Source of the DNA: Streptomyces flaveolus
GTDB lineage: Bacteria > Actinomycetota > Actinomycetes > Streptomycetales > Streptomycetaceae
Length of the DNA stretch: 64,000 nucleotides
NCBI RefSeq assembly: GCF_000716535.1
Contig: NZ_JNWV01000005.1
Location: 1-64,000, forward strand
Direction of reading: 5' to 3'
Shown: piece after piece, positions 36,868 to 45,846 of the stretch
Layout: every line of letters starts with the position of its first letter
Numbering within the stretch: the first letter of the stretch is position 1
Program-made: the position numbers and the translations under genes
Notes under the pieces: model-generated
What the model was told of the DNA's origin: nothing
The model's input: the letters and a program-made list of their open reading frames with translations, nothing else
The model's database searches: none

Positions 36868-37842
36868 ATGACGACGGACAGGGCGACCGCGGACGGAACG
36901 GGACACGTGCCGGGCGTGGAGGTGCGGCCGGTCGCCGGGCACATCGGCGCCGAGATCACCGGCGTCGACCTCGCCGAACCGCTGGACGACGCCGTGATCG
37001 CGCTCATCAGGGACGCGGTGCTGCGCTGGAAGGTGGTGTTCTTCCGCGGCCAGCGGCTGGACCACGCCGGGCACGTCGCCTTCGCGCGCCGCTTCGGCGA
37101 GCCGGTCGCGCTCCCGCGCCGCGGACCGCACTCGCCGCCCGGCTTCCCCGAGGTCGAGACCACCGCCGACCGGCTGGAACTGGGCGGACGGTACGGCATG
37201 GACCACGACGAGTGGCTGGGCCGGCGCCGGCACACCCTGCTGCGCGGCTGGCACTGCGACCACGGCGCCCGGATCGACCCGCCGGCCGCGACCATCCTGC
37301 GCGCCGAGGCCGTCCCGCCCTACGGCGGCGACACCACCTGGGCCAACCTGGCCGCCGCCTACGCCGGACTGTCCGCCCCGGTCCGCGCCTTCGTCGACGG
37401 CCTGCGCGCCGAGCACCGGCTCGGCGTCGGCTACCAGCCCCGGCCCGGCGACGACGCCTACGTCCGTCACCTGCTGGACCACCAGGTCGCGTCCGTGCAC
37501 CCGCTGGTCCGGGTGCATCCGGAGACGGGGGAGCGGGTGCTGTTCGTGAACGGCTACTACGTCGAGCAGATCGTGGACGTCTCCCGGCCGGAGAGCGCGG
37601 CGCTGCTTCAGCTGCTGGTGGAGCAGGCCGTGCGTCCCGAGTACACGGTCCGCTTCCGCTGGGAGCCCGGCAGTGTCGCCTTCTGGGACAACCGGGCCAC
37701 CATGCACCTGGCCCCCAGCGACCACGCGCACGTGGGCTCCCCGCGGATCATGCACCGGGTGATGCTCCACGGCGAGGTGCCGGTCGGGGTGGACGGGCGG
37801 CCCTCCGAACCGGTCACCGGCACGGAAGCGGGCCGCTGGTGA
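36868..37842 (+). CDS. TauD/TfdA-family Fe(II)/2-oxoglutarate dioxygenase
   Basis: 324 residues. The iron triad is His129 and Asp131 (GWHCDHG) with distal His280 (WDNRATMHLAPSD); Arg297 in RIMHRVM would bind 2-oxoglutarate. Family members release sulfite from alkylsulfonates, cleave aryloxyacetates or hydroxylate natural-product intermediates; substrate unknown. ATG follows GGAGG, 27 bp after the GH32 stop, so read-through from that promoter is possible. Convergent LLM oxidoreductase could be a partner in organosulfur use. Confidence 0.9.
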   Translation: MTTDRATADGTGHVPGVEVRPVAGHIGAEITGVDLAEPLDDAVIALIRDAVLRWKVVFFRGQRLDHAGHVAFARRFGEPVALPRRGPHSPPGFPEVETTADRLELGGRYGMDHDEWLGRRRHTLLRGWHCDHGARIDPPAATILRAEAVPPYGGDTTWANLAAAYAGLSAPVRAFVDGLRAEHRLGVGYQPRPGDDAYVRHLLDHQVASVHPLVRVHPETGERVLFVNGYYVEQIVDVSRPESAALLQLLVEQAVRPEYTVRFRWEPGSVAFWDNRATMHLAPSDHAHVGSPRIMHRVMLHGEVPVGVDGRPSEPVTGTEAGRW

Positions 37843-37843
37843 C

Positions 37844-38872
37844 TCAGCCGCCGGGCCGCCACCCCAGCGCCGGACCGAGCCGCGTCGCCATGTCGGTCAG
37901 GATCTGCACGTAGTCCTCGTGCCCGAAGGTGAACGGCAGCGCGAACGCCACCTCGTCGACCTCCCGGAACGCGGCGTGCGCGTGCAGCCGTCCGGCCAGT
38001 TCCGCGGAGGTGCCGACCAGGTCCGGCGCGAACAGCAGCCGCGCCGGGCCCTGCGGGGAGGTCGTGCGGGCCAGGCGCCCGGCGGCGTAGGCCTCGTACT
38101 TGGCGCGCTGTCCCGGGGTCGCCGAGTCGGTGGGGATCACCACCAGCCCCTGGGAGACGCGGGCCGCCTCCCCGTCCGGGTGGTGGGCACGGAACGCGCG
38201 GACGTGGGACCGCTGGATCTCCGCGAAGTCCGGTGCCGCCTGCGGGTCCTCCGCCTTGACGACACTGCTGGTCAGGAAGTTCATGCCGTGCTCGCCGGCC
38301 CAGCGCGCCGAGCCGAGGCTGCCGCCGCCGTACCACATCCGCCGGCCGAGCCCGGGGGAGTGCGGCTGGACGACGTCGCTGAAGACCTCGATCCCCTCCA
38401 CCCCGCTGAAGTCCGTGGCGGGCTTGCCGCGCACCAGGTCCAGCAGCCGCCGCACCCGCTCGTAGGAGAAGTCCTCCGCGTCGGCGGTGTCCGGGTAGAG
38501 GGCGTCCTTGACCTGGTCGTAGTGCGTCGGCGGGCCCACGCTGACGCCCGGGTTCAGCCGGCCGCCGGACAGCACGTCCACCGTCGCGAGGTCCTCGGCG
38601 AACCGCAGCGGGTTCTCCCAGCCGAGCGGTGTCACCGCGGTGCCCAGCTCGATCCGGCGGGTGCGCTGCGAGGCGGCGGCCAGCACGGCGACCGGGGACG
38701 AAATGCCGTACTGCAGATGCCGGTGGCGGACCCAGGCGCTGTCGAAGCCGAGCCGCTCGCCCAGTTCGATGATCTCCAGGGTGGACTCGTGGCCCCGGCC
38801 GGGGTCCGCCGGGTCGAACAGGCCGATGGTGAGGAAGCCCAGCTTGCGCAGCGGGCGAGGGGTGGACGGCAC
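37844..38872 (-). CDS. LLM class flavin-dependent oxidoreductase
   Basis: 342 residues, luciferase-like TIM barrel using reduced flavin. LGFLTIGLFDPADPGRG, LEIIELGERLGFDSAWVRHR and GGRLNPGVSVGPPTHYDQVK are family motifs. LLM enzymes include alkanesulfonate monooxygenases, so the neighbouring TauD-type dioxygenase may be functionally linked, but no flavin reductase or sulfonate transporter is adjacent. Confidence 0.9.
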   Translation of the reverse strand: MPSTPRPLRKLGFLTIGLFDPADPGRGHESTLEIIELGERLGFDSAWVRHRHLQYGISSPVAVLAAASQRTRRIELGTAVTPLGWENPLRFAEDLATVDVLSGGRLNPGVSVGPPTHYDQVKDALYPDTADAEDFSYERVRRLLDLVRGKPATDFSGVEGIEVFSDVVQPHSPGLGRRMWYGGGSLGSARWAGEHGMNFLTSSVVKAEDPQAAPDFAEIQRSHVRAFRAHHPDGEAARVSQGLVVIPTDSATPGQRAKYEAYAAGRLARTTSPQGPARLLFAPDLVGTSAELAGRLHAHAAFREVDEVAFALPFTFGHEDYVQILTDMATRLGPALGWRPGG

Positions 38873-38959
38873 GGGCTCCTCCAGCGGTCGTACGACGCCT
38901 CCGCACCGATTCTCGCAGGCGAGTGTGACAACCGTGTGATCAGTTCGACCGGCCCCTGA

Positions 38960-40480
38960 TCACGCTGTCCGGGGCAACGGGATGACGACCTCGTCCTCGA
39001 CCGGCGGGTCGAGTTCCTGCGCGCGGTTGCCGGTCGCGGCGAAGCAGCGCAGCCGGACGGCGTCCGGACCGACGTCCAGCCGCAGGAAGCACTTGAAGAA
39101 CGGCGGGCTGTAGGTGGCGGAGGACGGCGAGAACAGCTGGGTGTAGATCTTCCGCACGGGCAGCCGGAACCGGGCGGGCCGGCCGGGGCGGCGGCCGGCC
39201 CCGAGGAGGCTCGCGACCAGGCGGGCGCGGCGGGTGACCCGGACGTCCGGGCCGGGGGCGCGGGCCGGCTCGATGCCGAGCCGTTCGGCGATCACGGCCG
39301 TCGCCTCCGCCTCGGTGAGGGTGAAGAAACGGCGCAGCCGCAGCCTGCGGCCGTACAGGCGGCTGTAGAAGGCGAGCGAGTCGCCGCGCAGCGGGTAGCA
39401 GCGGAACGCGTGCTCGGTGACACCGCCGACTGAGACGCGCGGGATGGTGTGCGTGGCGTGCATGAACGCCCCGCCCCCGCCCGCGACGACGTACTGGATC
39501 GTGCGGCCGTCCACGTCGACCGGATACCGCTGGTAGTTGTGGATGTCGCCGCCGATCGCGGCCACGTAGTGGTGCTCGGGATCCCGGACGATCTCGTCCA
39601 CCGTGCCGCCGCCCTCGATGGGGCAGGGGTGGTGCTCCCCGTCGACGTACAACGGCGATCCGGTGACGAGGATCTTCGGCCGGGACCCCCGGGAGATCTC
39701 CCGCAGCCAGGCGCCCTGTTCGGCGTCGACGGTGCCCAGCAGACCGGTGTCTATGCCGATGATCCGCACCGGACCCGCGTCGATCGCCCAGTACGGGCCC
39801 GGCTGCACGGCCTGTTGACCCGGTGCCGGGCGCAACGTCCGTGCTTCGGCCAGCCGTTGCTCGTCGGCGGGACGCGCCCGGTGCCACAGCAGGGAACGCC
39901 ACCAGGCGCGGGTGAGCGGGCGCGGCCGGGGCTCCGGGCCGGGCGGCGGGGTGTCGGCGCAGAAGACGCGCATGAAGGCGCCGAGGTCCTCGTACCAGTC
40001 GTGGTTGCCGGGGATCGCGTAGATCGGCGCGGGATAGTCCTGGTACGGCCGGAAGAACTTGTCGCCGTAGTCGTCGGCACTGCCGACGGGATAGATGACG
40101 TCGCTGGCGATCACCGCGAAGTCGGTGTCCTGACTCGCCCTCAGGAACCCGGGCACGACGGCGTACTGGGAGTCGTCCCCCTCACCCGTGTCCCCGATGA
40201 CCATGAAGGAGAACCGTTCCGGTACGTCCCGCCGGATCACCTTGTCCGCGGGCGCTCCCGCGGCCGCCCGCGAGGCCACCCAGCGGCTGCGGGTACGACC
40301 GGTCGGGTCGCCGAACCAGGACGCCAGCACGCCGTTGCGGGCGGCCCACAGTACGCGCGGGTTCAGCCACGACAGCTTCTCGACGTGGTCCGGCATCAGC
40401 CGCTTGTACGTTCCGGGTTCCGCCGCGCCCCAGCCGGCGCCCTGTGCGGTATCGCGTGAGGAGTCAGACACGCGGTGCAC
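38960..40480 (-). CDS. Metallophosphoesterase
   Basis: 506 residues. Calcineurin-like metal-site motifs: VIGDTGEGDD, AIPGNHDWYED, ILVTGSPLYVDG (with the following HH) and IGGDIHNYQRYP. No signal peptide or membrane anchor, so probably cytoplasmic. An N-terminal 90-residue extension and a C-terminal beta-rich domain of about 100 residues are outside the catalytic core. Substrate unknown. The start is GTG 40480; GTG 40471 is also possible. Confidence 0.85.
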   Translation of the reverse strand: MHRVSDSSRDTAQGAGWGAAEPGTYKRLMPDHVEKLSWLNPRVLWAARNGVLASWFGDPTGRTRSRWVASRAAAGAPADKVIRRDVPERFSFMVIGDTGEGDDSQYAVVPGFLRASQDTDFAVIASDVIYPVGSADDYGDKFFRPYQDYPAPIYAIPGNHDWYEDLGAFMRVFCADTPPPGPEPRPRPLTRAWWRSLLWHRARPADEQRLAEARTLRPAPGQQAVQPGPYWAIDAGPVRIIGIDTGLLGTVDAEQGAWLREISRGSRPKILVTGSPLYVDGEHHPCPIEGGGTVDEIVRDPEHHYVAAIGGDIHNYQRYPVDVDGRTIQYVVAGGGGAFMHATHTIPRVSVGGVTEHAFRCYPLRGDSLAFYSRLYGRRLRLRRFFTLTEAEATAVIAERLGIEPARAPGPDVRVTRRARLVASLLGAGRRPGRPARFRLPVRKIYTQLFSPSSATYSPPFFKCFLRLDVGPDAVRLRCFAATGNRAQELDPPVEDEVVIPLPRTA

Positions 40481-40609
40481 GGTAACAACGCGCCGGTCAG
40501 CGCTGGGATGCCGGGGTCCCGCTCAACGCGCCCGGGAACCGGTCCGGTTCGGGCACGCTACGCTCTGCGCGACGGCGCGCACCCTCCTTTTGGAACGGAA
40601 ACGGATCGC

Positions 40610-41098
40610 ATGGAACTCTCCTTCGCCGGCCGGGTCGTCGAGTGGCGGGGACCGTCGCCGTACTACTTCGTCGCCGTGCCCGACCAGGAATCCGCGGACA
40701 TCGGCGAGGTGGCCGCCCAGGCCACCTACGGCTGGGGCGCGATCCCGGTCACGGCCAGGATCGGCGGAACCGACTTCACCACCTCCCTCTTCCCCAGGCA
40801 CGGCACGTACCTGCTCCCGCTGAAGAAGGCGGTGCGTACGCCGCACGGGCTCGCGGTGGGCGACGAGGTGACCGTGGAGCTGACCGTGCGCCTGTGCACA
40901 GCATCTGTGCCGGACGGTCACGGCTTCCGGGCGAGCCCTCCGTGCTCCGCGACGATCTCCGGGGCGGGCGAGCCGGGCTCCGGGCGCCACCGGGTGACCG
41001 GTACGACGCCGGGGTCGATCAGGTCCAGGCCGTCGAAGAACGAGGTGATCTCCTCGACGGTGCGCAGGTTGTACGGGACGGCGCCGCTGTCGTTGTAG
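40610..41098 (+). CDS. DUF1905 protein with antisense-overlap tail
   Basis: 162 residues. The first 95 form a complete DUF1905 domain (MELSFAGRVVEWRGPSPYYF, YGWGAIPVTARIGGTDFTTS, GDEVTVELTVRL), where family members usually stop. Here no stop codon occurs and the frame runs 60 further residues, 181 bp of it antisense to the 3' end of the convergent methyltransferase gene. The tail looks like translated antisense, so stop-codon loss is likely. ATG 40610 is chosen because it starts the domain. DUF1905 proteins are small beta-barrels of unknown function. Confidence 0.75.
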   Translation: MELSFAGRVVEWRGPSPYYFVAVPDQESADIGEVAAQATYGWGAIPVTARIGGTDFTTSLFPRHGTYLLPLKKAVRTPHGLAVGDEVTVELTVRLCTASVPDGHGFRASPPCSATISGAGEPGSGRHRVTGTTPGSIRSRPSKNEVISSTVRRLYGTAPLSL

Positions 41099-41727
41099 GC
41101 CTCCTGCGCCCGCTCGAAGACCGGGTCGGAGCCCAGCGACCCGTCGTTGACGCAGAGGTGACTGCCCGGTGGCAGGGCGGACATCAGCCGGCCGACGAGG
41201 GAGCGGGCCCGGTCGTGGTCGGCGACGTGGCCCAGCACGTTGCTGAGGATGAGCGCGGTCGGCCGGGTCGGGTCCAGCGTCGCGGCGGCGGACGCGAGGA
41301 TGCGGTCCGGGTCCGTGACATCGGCGTCGATGTAGTCGGTCGCGCCCTCGGGGGAGGAGTGGAGCAGCGCCCTGGCGTGGGCCAGGACCATCGGGTCGTT
41401 GTCGACGTACACGATCCGTGACTCGGGCGCGAGCCGCTGGGCGACCTCATGGGTGTTCTCGGCGGTCGGCAGGCCGGCGCCGACGTCCAGGAACTGCCGG
41501 ATGCCCGCCTCGCGGACCAGGTAGGTGATGGTGCGGCGCAGGAAGGCGCGGCTGCTGCGGGCGATGGTGACGATGCCGGGGAAGACGGCGGCGTACGCGT
41601 CGCCGGCCTGCGCGTCGACCGGGTGGTTGTCCTTGCCGCCGAGCCAGTGGTTCCAGATGCGGGCCGAGTGCGGCACCGACGTGTCGATCTGCTGGTGCGT
41701 CGCCGACGCTGGCGTCGGATCGGTCAT
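40918..41727 (-). CDS. SAM-dependent methyltransferase (DUF574 family)
   Basis: 269 residues. Actinobacterial DUF574 methyltransferase: HSARIWNHWLGGKDNHPVDA near the N-terminus, SAM motif FLDVGAGLPTAENTHEVAQR, then RIVYVDNDPMVLAHARALL. Streptomyces have dozens of paralogues, mostly of unknown substrate. ATG 41727 follows GAGGGG; the longer frame to 41928 is not conserved. Its 3' end overlaps the DUF1905 gene by 181 bp. Confidence 0.92.
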   Translation of the reverse strand: MTDPTPASATHQQIDTSVPHSARIWNHWLGGKDNHPVDAQAGDAYAAVFPGIVTIARSSRAFLRRTITYLVREAGIRQFLDVGAGLPTAENTHEVAQRLAPESRIVYVDNDPMVLAHARALLHSSPEGATDYIDADVTDPDRILASAAATLDPTRPTALILSNVLGHVADHDRARSLVGRLMSALPPGSHLCVNDGSLGSDPVFERAQEAYNDSGAVPYNLRTVEEITSFFDGLDLIDPGVVPVTRWRPEPGSPAPEIVAEHGGLARKP

Positions 41728-42021
41728 GGATCGTGCCCCTCTGTTCAGCCAAGGCCGGATTCCGCCACCGCCCAACCTACGCCCCAAGGCCCCCTTCCCA
41801 CCTCCCTGTTCGTGCCTTGCGAACCGATAGGGAAAACCCTCGATTGCCCCGCCGCGAGGTGACATGGCTCGGTCAATGCTGTCATCCTCCCTCAGCACGC
41901 TGATCCACCCCACCCGTTCATGGATCACGGTCCCGCACAGCTCAGCTCACCCCGGGCAGCAGACCCGTCTGCCCGTCTGTCACCGGCCGCCGACCGGGCG
42001 GCCGCAGCAGGAGGAGTACGA

Positions 42022-44424
42022 GTGAGACCCCACAGACCCCTTCCCCACAAGCGGGCCACGGTCGGAGCCGCCCTGGTCTCCACCGCGGCCTTCCTCGCCG
42101 TCGGTCTCCAGGCGGTTCCGGCGACCGCCGCACCGGCCGCTCCCCACCCCAGCCCGCTGCGCACCGGCGGCCTGGTGGCCAAGCTCAGCCCGGCCCAGCA
42201 CCAGGCGCTGATCAAGAGCGCCCGGCAGCAGACCGCCACGACCGCGCGCACCCTCGGCCTCGGCGCCCAGGAGAAGCTGGTCGTCAGGGACGTCGTCAAG
42301 GACAACGACGGCACCCTGCACACGCGGTACGAGCGCACCTACGCCGGGCTGCCCGTCCTCGGCGGCGACCTCGTCGTGCACACCCCGCCCGCCTCGGTGG
42401 CGAAGGGGACCGTGAGCACCACCTTCAACAACAAGCGCACGATCAAGGTGCGTTCCACGACCGCGACCGTCAGCAAGGCCGCCGCCGCGACCAAGGCCCT
42501 GAAGGTCGCGAAGTCCCTGAAGGCCGAGAAGCCCACCACCGACAGCGCCCGCAAGGTGATCTGGGCCGGCGACGGCACCCCGAAGCTCGCCTGGGAGACG
42601 GTGATCGGCGGGCTCCAGGACGACGGCACGCCCAGCCAGCTCCACGTGATCACCGACGCCACCACCGGCAAGGAGCTGTACCGGTACCAGGCGATCAAGA
42701 CCGGCACCGGCAACACCCAGTACAGCGGCACCGTCACCCTCAACACCACGCTGTCGGGCTCGACGTACCAGCTCTACGACACCACGCGCGGCGGCCACAA
42801 GACGTACAACCTCAACCGGGGCACCTCCGGCACCGGCACCCTGATGACCGACGCCGACGACATCTGGGGCGACGGGACGGGCTCCAACACCCAGACCGCG
42901 GGCGCCGACGCCGCCTACGGTGCGCAGGAGACCTGGGACTTCTACAAGAACACCTTCGGGCGCAGCGGCATCCGCAACGACGGCGTCGCCGCCTACAGCC
43001 GCGTCCACTACAGCAGCGGCTACGTCAACGCCTTCTGGGACGACAGCTGCTTCTGCATGACCTACGGCGACGGCTCGGGCAACACCCACGCCCTGACCTC
43101 GCTGGACGTGGCCGGCCACGAGATGAGCCACGGCGTCACCTCCAACACCGCCGGCCTGGAGTACAGCGGCGAGTCGGGCGGCCTGAACGAGGCCACCTCC
43201 GACATCTTCGGCACCGGCGTGGAGTTCTACGCCAACAACCCCAAGGACGTCGGCGACTACCTCATCGGCGAGAAGATCGACATCAACGGCGACGGCTCGC
43301 CGCTGCGGTACATGGACAAGCCGAGCAAGGACGGCGGTTCGGCCGACAGCTGGTACTCCGGCGTCGGCAACCTGGACGTGCACTACTCCTCGGGCCCGGC
43401 GAACCACATGTTCTACCTGCTGTCCGAGGGCAGCGGCAGCAAGGTCATCAACGGCGTGACCTACAACAGCCCGACCTCCGACGGTGTCGCCGTCACCGGC
43501 ATCGGCCGCGACGCCGCCCTGAAGATCTGGTACAAGGCGCTGACGACGTACATGACGTCCAGCACCAACTACGCCGGTGCCCGCACCGCCGCCCTCAACG
43601 CGGCCGCCGCGCTGTACGGCACCAACTCCACGCAGTACGCCGGAGTGGGCAACGCCTTCGCCGGCATCAACGTGGGCAGCCACATCAACCCGCCGAGCAG
43701 CGGGGTGACGGTGACCAACCCGGGCAGCCAGTCCGCCACCGTCGGCAGCGCCGTGAGCCTGCAGATCCAGGCGAGCAGCACCAACAGCGGCGCGCTGACG
43801 TACAGCGCCTCCGGTCTGCCCGCCGGCCTGTCGATCAACAGCTCGACCGGTCTGATCTCGGGTACGCCCACCACGGCGGGCACGTCCAGCACCACCGTCA
43901 CGGTGAAGGACTCCACCGGCGCGACCGGCACCGCGACCTTCGGCTGGACGGTCAGCACGACCGGCGGCGGCTGCACCTCCACCCAGCTGCTGAGCAACCC
44001 CGGCTTCGAGTCGGGCAGCACCGGCTGGACCGCGACCAGCGGCGTGATCACCACCGACAGCGGTGAGGCGGCCCACAGCGGCTCCTACAAGGCCTGGCTG
44101 GACGGGTACGGCTCCTCGCACACCGACACCGTCTCCCAGTCGGTGACCATCCCCGCGGGCTGCAAGGCCACCCTGACCTTCTACCTGCACGTCGACACCG
44201 CCGAGACCACCACCAGCACCCAGTACGACAAGCTGACGGTGACCGCCGGTTCGAAGACCCTCGCCACCTACTCGAACCTGAACGCGGCCTCCGGCTACAG
44301 CCAGAAGACCTTCGACCTGTCCTCGCTGGCGGGTTCGACGGTCACGCTGAAGTTCAACGGCGTGGAGGACTCCTCCCTCCAGACCAGCTTCGTCGTGGAC
44401 GACACGGCCCTGACGACCGGCTGA
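42022..44424 (+). CDS. Secreted M4 (thermolysin-type) metalloprotease
   Basis: 800 residues. Signal peptide (about 1-40, ending PATAAPA), FTP/PepSY propeptide (about 50-220), catalytic domain with zinc ligands His366, His370 (HEMSH) and Glu390 (GGLNEATSD), and an M4 C-terminal domain. A putative Ig domain (about 560-640, TVGSAVSLQIQASSTNSGAL) and a 150-residue beta-sandwich (from CTSTQLLSNPGFESGSTGW) follow. GTG 42022 lies behind AGGAGGAG. Extracellular neutral protease; the C-terminal modules suggest substrate or wall binding. Confidence 0.95.
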   Translation: MRPHRPLPHKRATVGAALVSTAAFLAVGLQAVPATAAPAAPHPSPLRTGGLVAKLSPAQHQALIKSARQQTATTARTLGLGAQEKLVVRDVVKDNDGTLHTRYERTYAGLPVLGGDLVVHTPPASVAKGTVSTTFNNKRTIKVRSTTATVSKAAAATKALKVAKSLKAEKPTTDSARKVIWAGDGTPKLAWETVIGGLQDDGTPSQLHVITDATTGKELYRYQAIKTGTGNTQYSGTVTLNTTLSGSTYQLYDTTRGGHKTYNLNRGTSGTGTLMTDADDIWGDGTGSNTQTAGADAAYGAQETWDFYKNTFGRSGIRNDGVAAYSRVHYSSGYVNAFWDDSCFCMTYGDGSGNTHALTSLDVAGHEMSHGVTSNTAGLEYSGESGGLNEATSDIFGTGVEFYANNPKDVGDYLIGEKIDINGDGSPLRYMDKPSKDGGSADSWYSGVGNLDVHYSSGPANHMFYLLSEGSGSKVINGVTYNSPTSDGVAVTGIGRDAALKIWYKALTTYMTSSTNYAGARTAALNAAAALYGTNSTQYAGVGNAFAGINVGSHINPPSSGVTVTNPGSQSATVGSAVSLQIQASSTNSGALTYSASGLPAGLSINSSTGLISGTPTTAGTSSTTVTVKDSTGATGTATFGWTVSTTGGGCTSTQLLSNPGFESGSTGWTATSGVITTDSGEAAHSGSYKAWLDGYGSSHTDTVSQSVTIPAGCKATLTFYLHVDTAETTTSTQYDKLTVTAGSKTLATYSNLNAASGYSQKTFDLSSLAGSTVTLKFNGVEDSSLQTSFVVDDTALTTG

Positions 44425-44439
44425 GCCGGCACCGACGAC

Positions 44440-44477
44440 AGCGGTCCCGCACCCGGACGGCCGGGTGCGGGACCGCT
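44440..44477. terminator. Strong bidirectional terminator
   Basis: AGCGGTCCCGCACCCGG (44440-44456) pairs perfectly with 44461-44477 around a 4-base loop, a 17-bp stem between the convergent M4 and GH64 genes. Confidence 0.92.
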
Positions 44478-44483
44478 CTCGTG

Positions 44484-45698
44484 TCAGCTCAGCGGATCCA
44501 GCGTCAGGTACGCCTGCCGCGGGTTGCCGTCGTGCACCAGGGACTCCTGGTTGCCGACGTCGTCGAAGGCGAACGCGTACGCCTTGCCGTCGGACATCTG
44601 CGCGTGGATCGCGCGCGCGTAGTGGTTGGTCACCGCGTCCCGGTAGAAGTTCGCCGTCGTGGTGTCCGGCTGGTCGGGGTTCACCAGCAGGGTCGACCGG
44701 TTGAAACCGGCGCACAGCGTACGGGAGATGGGCCCGCGGACCTGGTCGTTGGGCGCGTCCAGCAGCTTGTGACAGCCGAAGACGCTCGCCGCGTCGGGCT
44801 TCTGGAAGCTGGTGACGACCGCACCGGAGGCGTTGGTGAAGTTCATGACGTTCCCGGAGACACGGCCGTAGTACTTGGTGTTCGGCTGGTCCGCGAACGG
44901 CGTGACGGTCAGCGTCGACGTCGTGTACTTCTGCCAGACCCGGTTCACGTAGTCGTCCATCACGCTCGCCGGCAGCGCGCCGGTCTCCACGCCGTACAGC
45001 GGGGACAGCGCGCGCAGCACGGTGCCGTCGGAGCGGGTCTGGACCAGGCCCGCCCAGCCTCCCGGCTGCGCGCGCAACGCGCTGAAGAAACCGTTCCAGC
45101 CGCCGGACTTCAGATGCCCGGTGCTGCTGACGCTGCCGTCGGCCCGCTGCACCCCGACCGCGTACGGCGCCGAGAACATGTCCACCTGGGTGCTGTTGAG
45201 CCACAGCCCGGAGTCGTTGAGCGTGTACTCCGACCAGTTGAAGAGGATGTTCCGGTTGGGGTCGGACGGGTTCTGGACGGCCGGCTGCACCAACCCGCCC
45301 GTGGTGAGCCTGAAGTCGAGCTTCTGGCCGTACGAGAAGTAGATGCGGCCGGAGAACTTGGGGATGCGGATGGTCGTGGACTGCCCGGCGGCCGGGCCGG
45401 GTATCGCCGCGTCCGGTGCGGGAGTCGGCGGATTCCCGCCCGCGGGCCAGGCGTGGAAGGCGCCGCTCGCGTCGGCCCAGCCCTGCCGTCCCGAGGAGAG
45501 CTGGGTGCCGAGGTCGTAGATGTACACCGGCTCGGAACGGCCCGAGTTGTTGGTGATCTTCAGGGGGATGGTGTCGGGGACGGCGGCGTCGGCGCGCTCC
45601 GGTGCGCCGAGGGCGAGCAGTCCGCCGAGCAGGGCCGCGGCGGCGGCCAGGGGGAGCGCGCGACGGGGAAGCGCGCGGCGGGTGGGCCTGAGAGGCAC
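44484..45698 (-). CDS. Secreted GH64 beta-1,3-glucanase
   Basis: 404 residues. The signal segment RALPLAAAAALLGGLLALGA is cleaved near ADA; the remainder is a GH64 laminaripentaose-type glucanase domain (LKITNNSGRSEPVYIYDLGT, FSGRIYFSYGQKLDF, VDMFSAPYAVGVQ, the acidic EYTLNDSGLWLNSTQVDMF stretch). It attacks fungal beta-1,3-glucan. GTG 45698 is behind GGAGGTGGAGAG. A CebR-like palindrome overlaps its promoter, so it should respond to a beta-glucoside inducer. Confidence 0.93.
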   Translation of the reverse strand: MPLRPTRRALPRRALPLAAAAALLGGLLALGAPERADAAVPDTIPLKITNNSGRSEPVYIYDLGTQLSSGRQGWADASGAFHAWPAGGNPPTPAPDAAIPGPAAGQSTTIRIPKFSGRIYFSYGQKLDFRLTTGGLVQPAVQNPSDPNRNILFNWSEYTLNDSGLWLNSTQVDMFSAPYAVGVQRADGSVSSTGHLKSGGWNGFFSALRAQPGGWAGLVQTRSDGTVLRALSPLYGVETGALPASVMDDYVNRVWQKYTTSTLTVTPFADQPNTKYYGRVSGNVMNFTNASGAVVTSFQKPDAASVFGCHKLLDAPNDQVRGPISRTLCAGFNRSTLLVNPDQPDTTTANFYRDAVTNHYARAIHAQMSDGKAYAFAFDDVGNQESLVHDGNPRQAYLTLDPLS

Positions 45699-45749
45699 TC
45701 TCCACCTCCGTGTGGGGTCGGGGTCGTACGGACTTGGTCCGTACCGCTG

Positions 45750-45791
45750 TGAGAGCGCTCTCAGATTCATGCCGAGACGCGTGCATGTCAA
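45750..45791 (-). promoter_or_regulatory. GH64 promoter with CebR-like operator
   Basis: On the minus strand TTGACA (45786-45791), a 17-bp spacer and GAATCT (45763-45768). The perfect palindrome TGAGAGCGCTCTCA (45750-45763) overlaps the -10 edge and the start site. It resembles the LacI/CebR operator TGGGAGCGCTCCCA. Confidence 0.85.
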
Positions 45792-45846
45792 TGACATGGG
45801 CGAGATCGGCCGGCGCCCACCGCCGGGCGGGCGCCGGGTCCCGGCG

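Noticed and set aside
41980..45786. Very long minus-strand open frame across the M4 protease gene
   Set aside because: Stop-poor antisense frames are expected in GC-rich coding DNA; composition and absence of families show it is a shadow.
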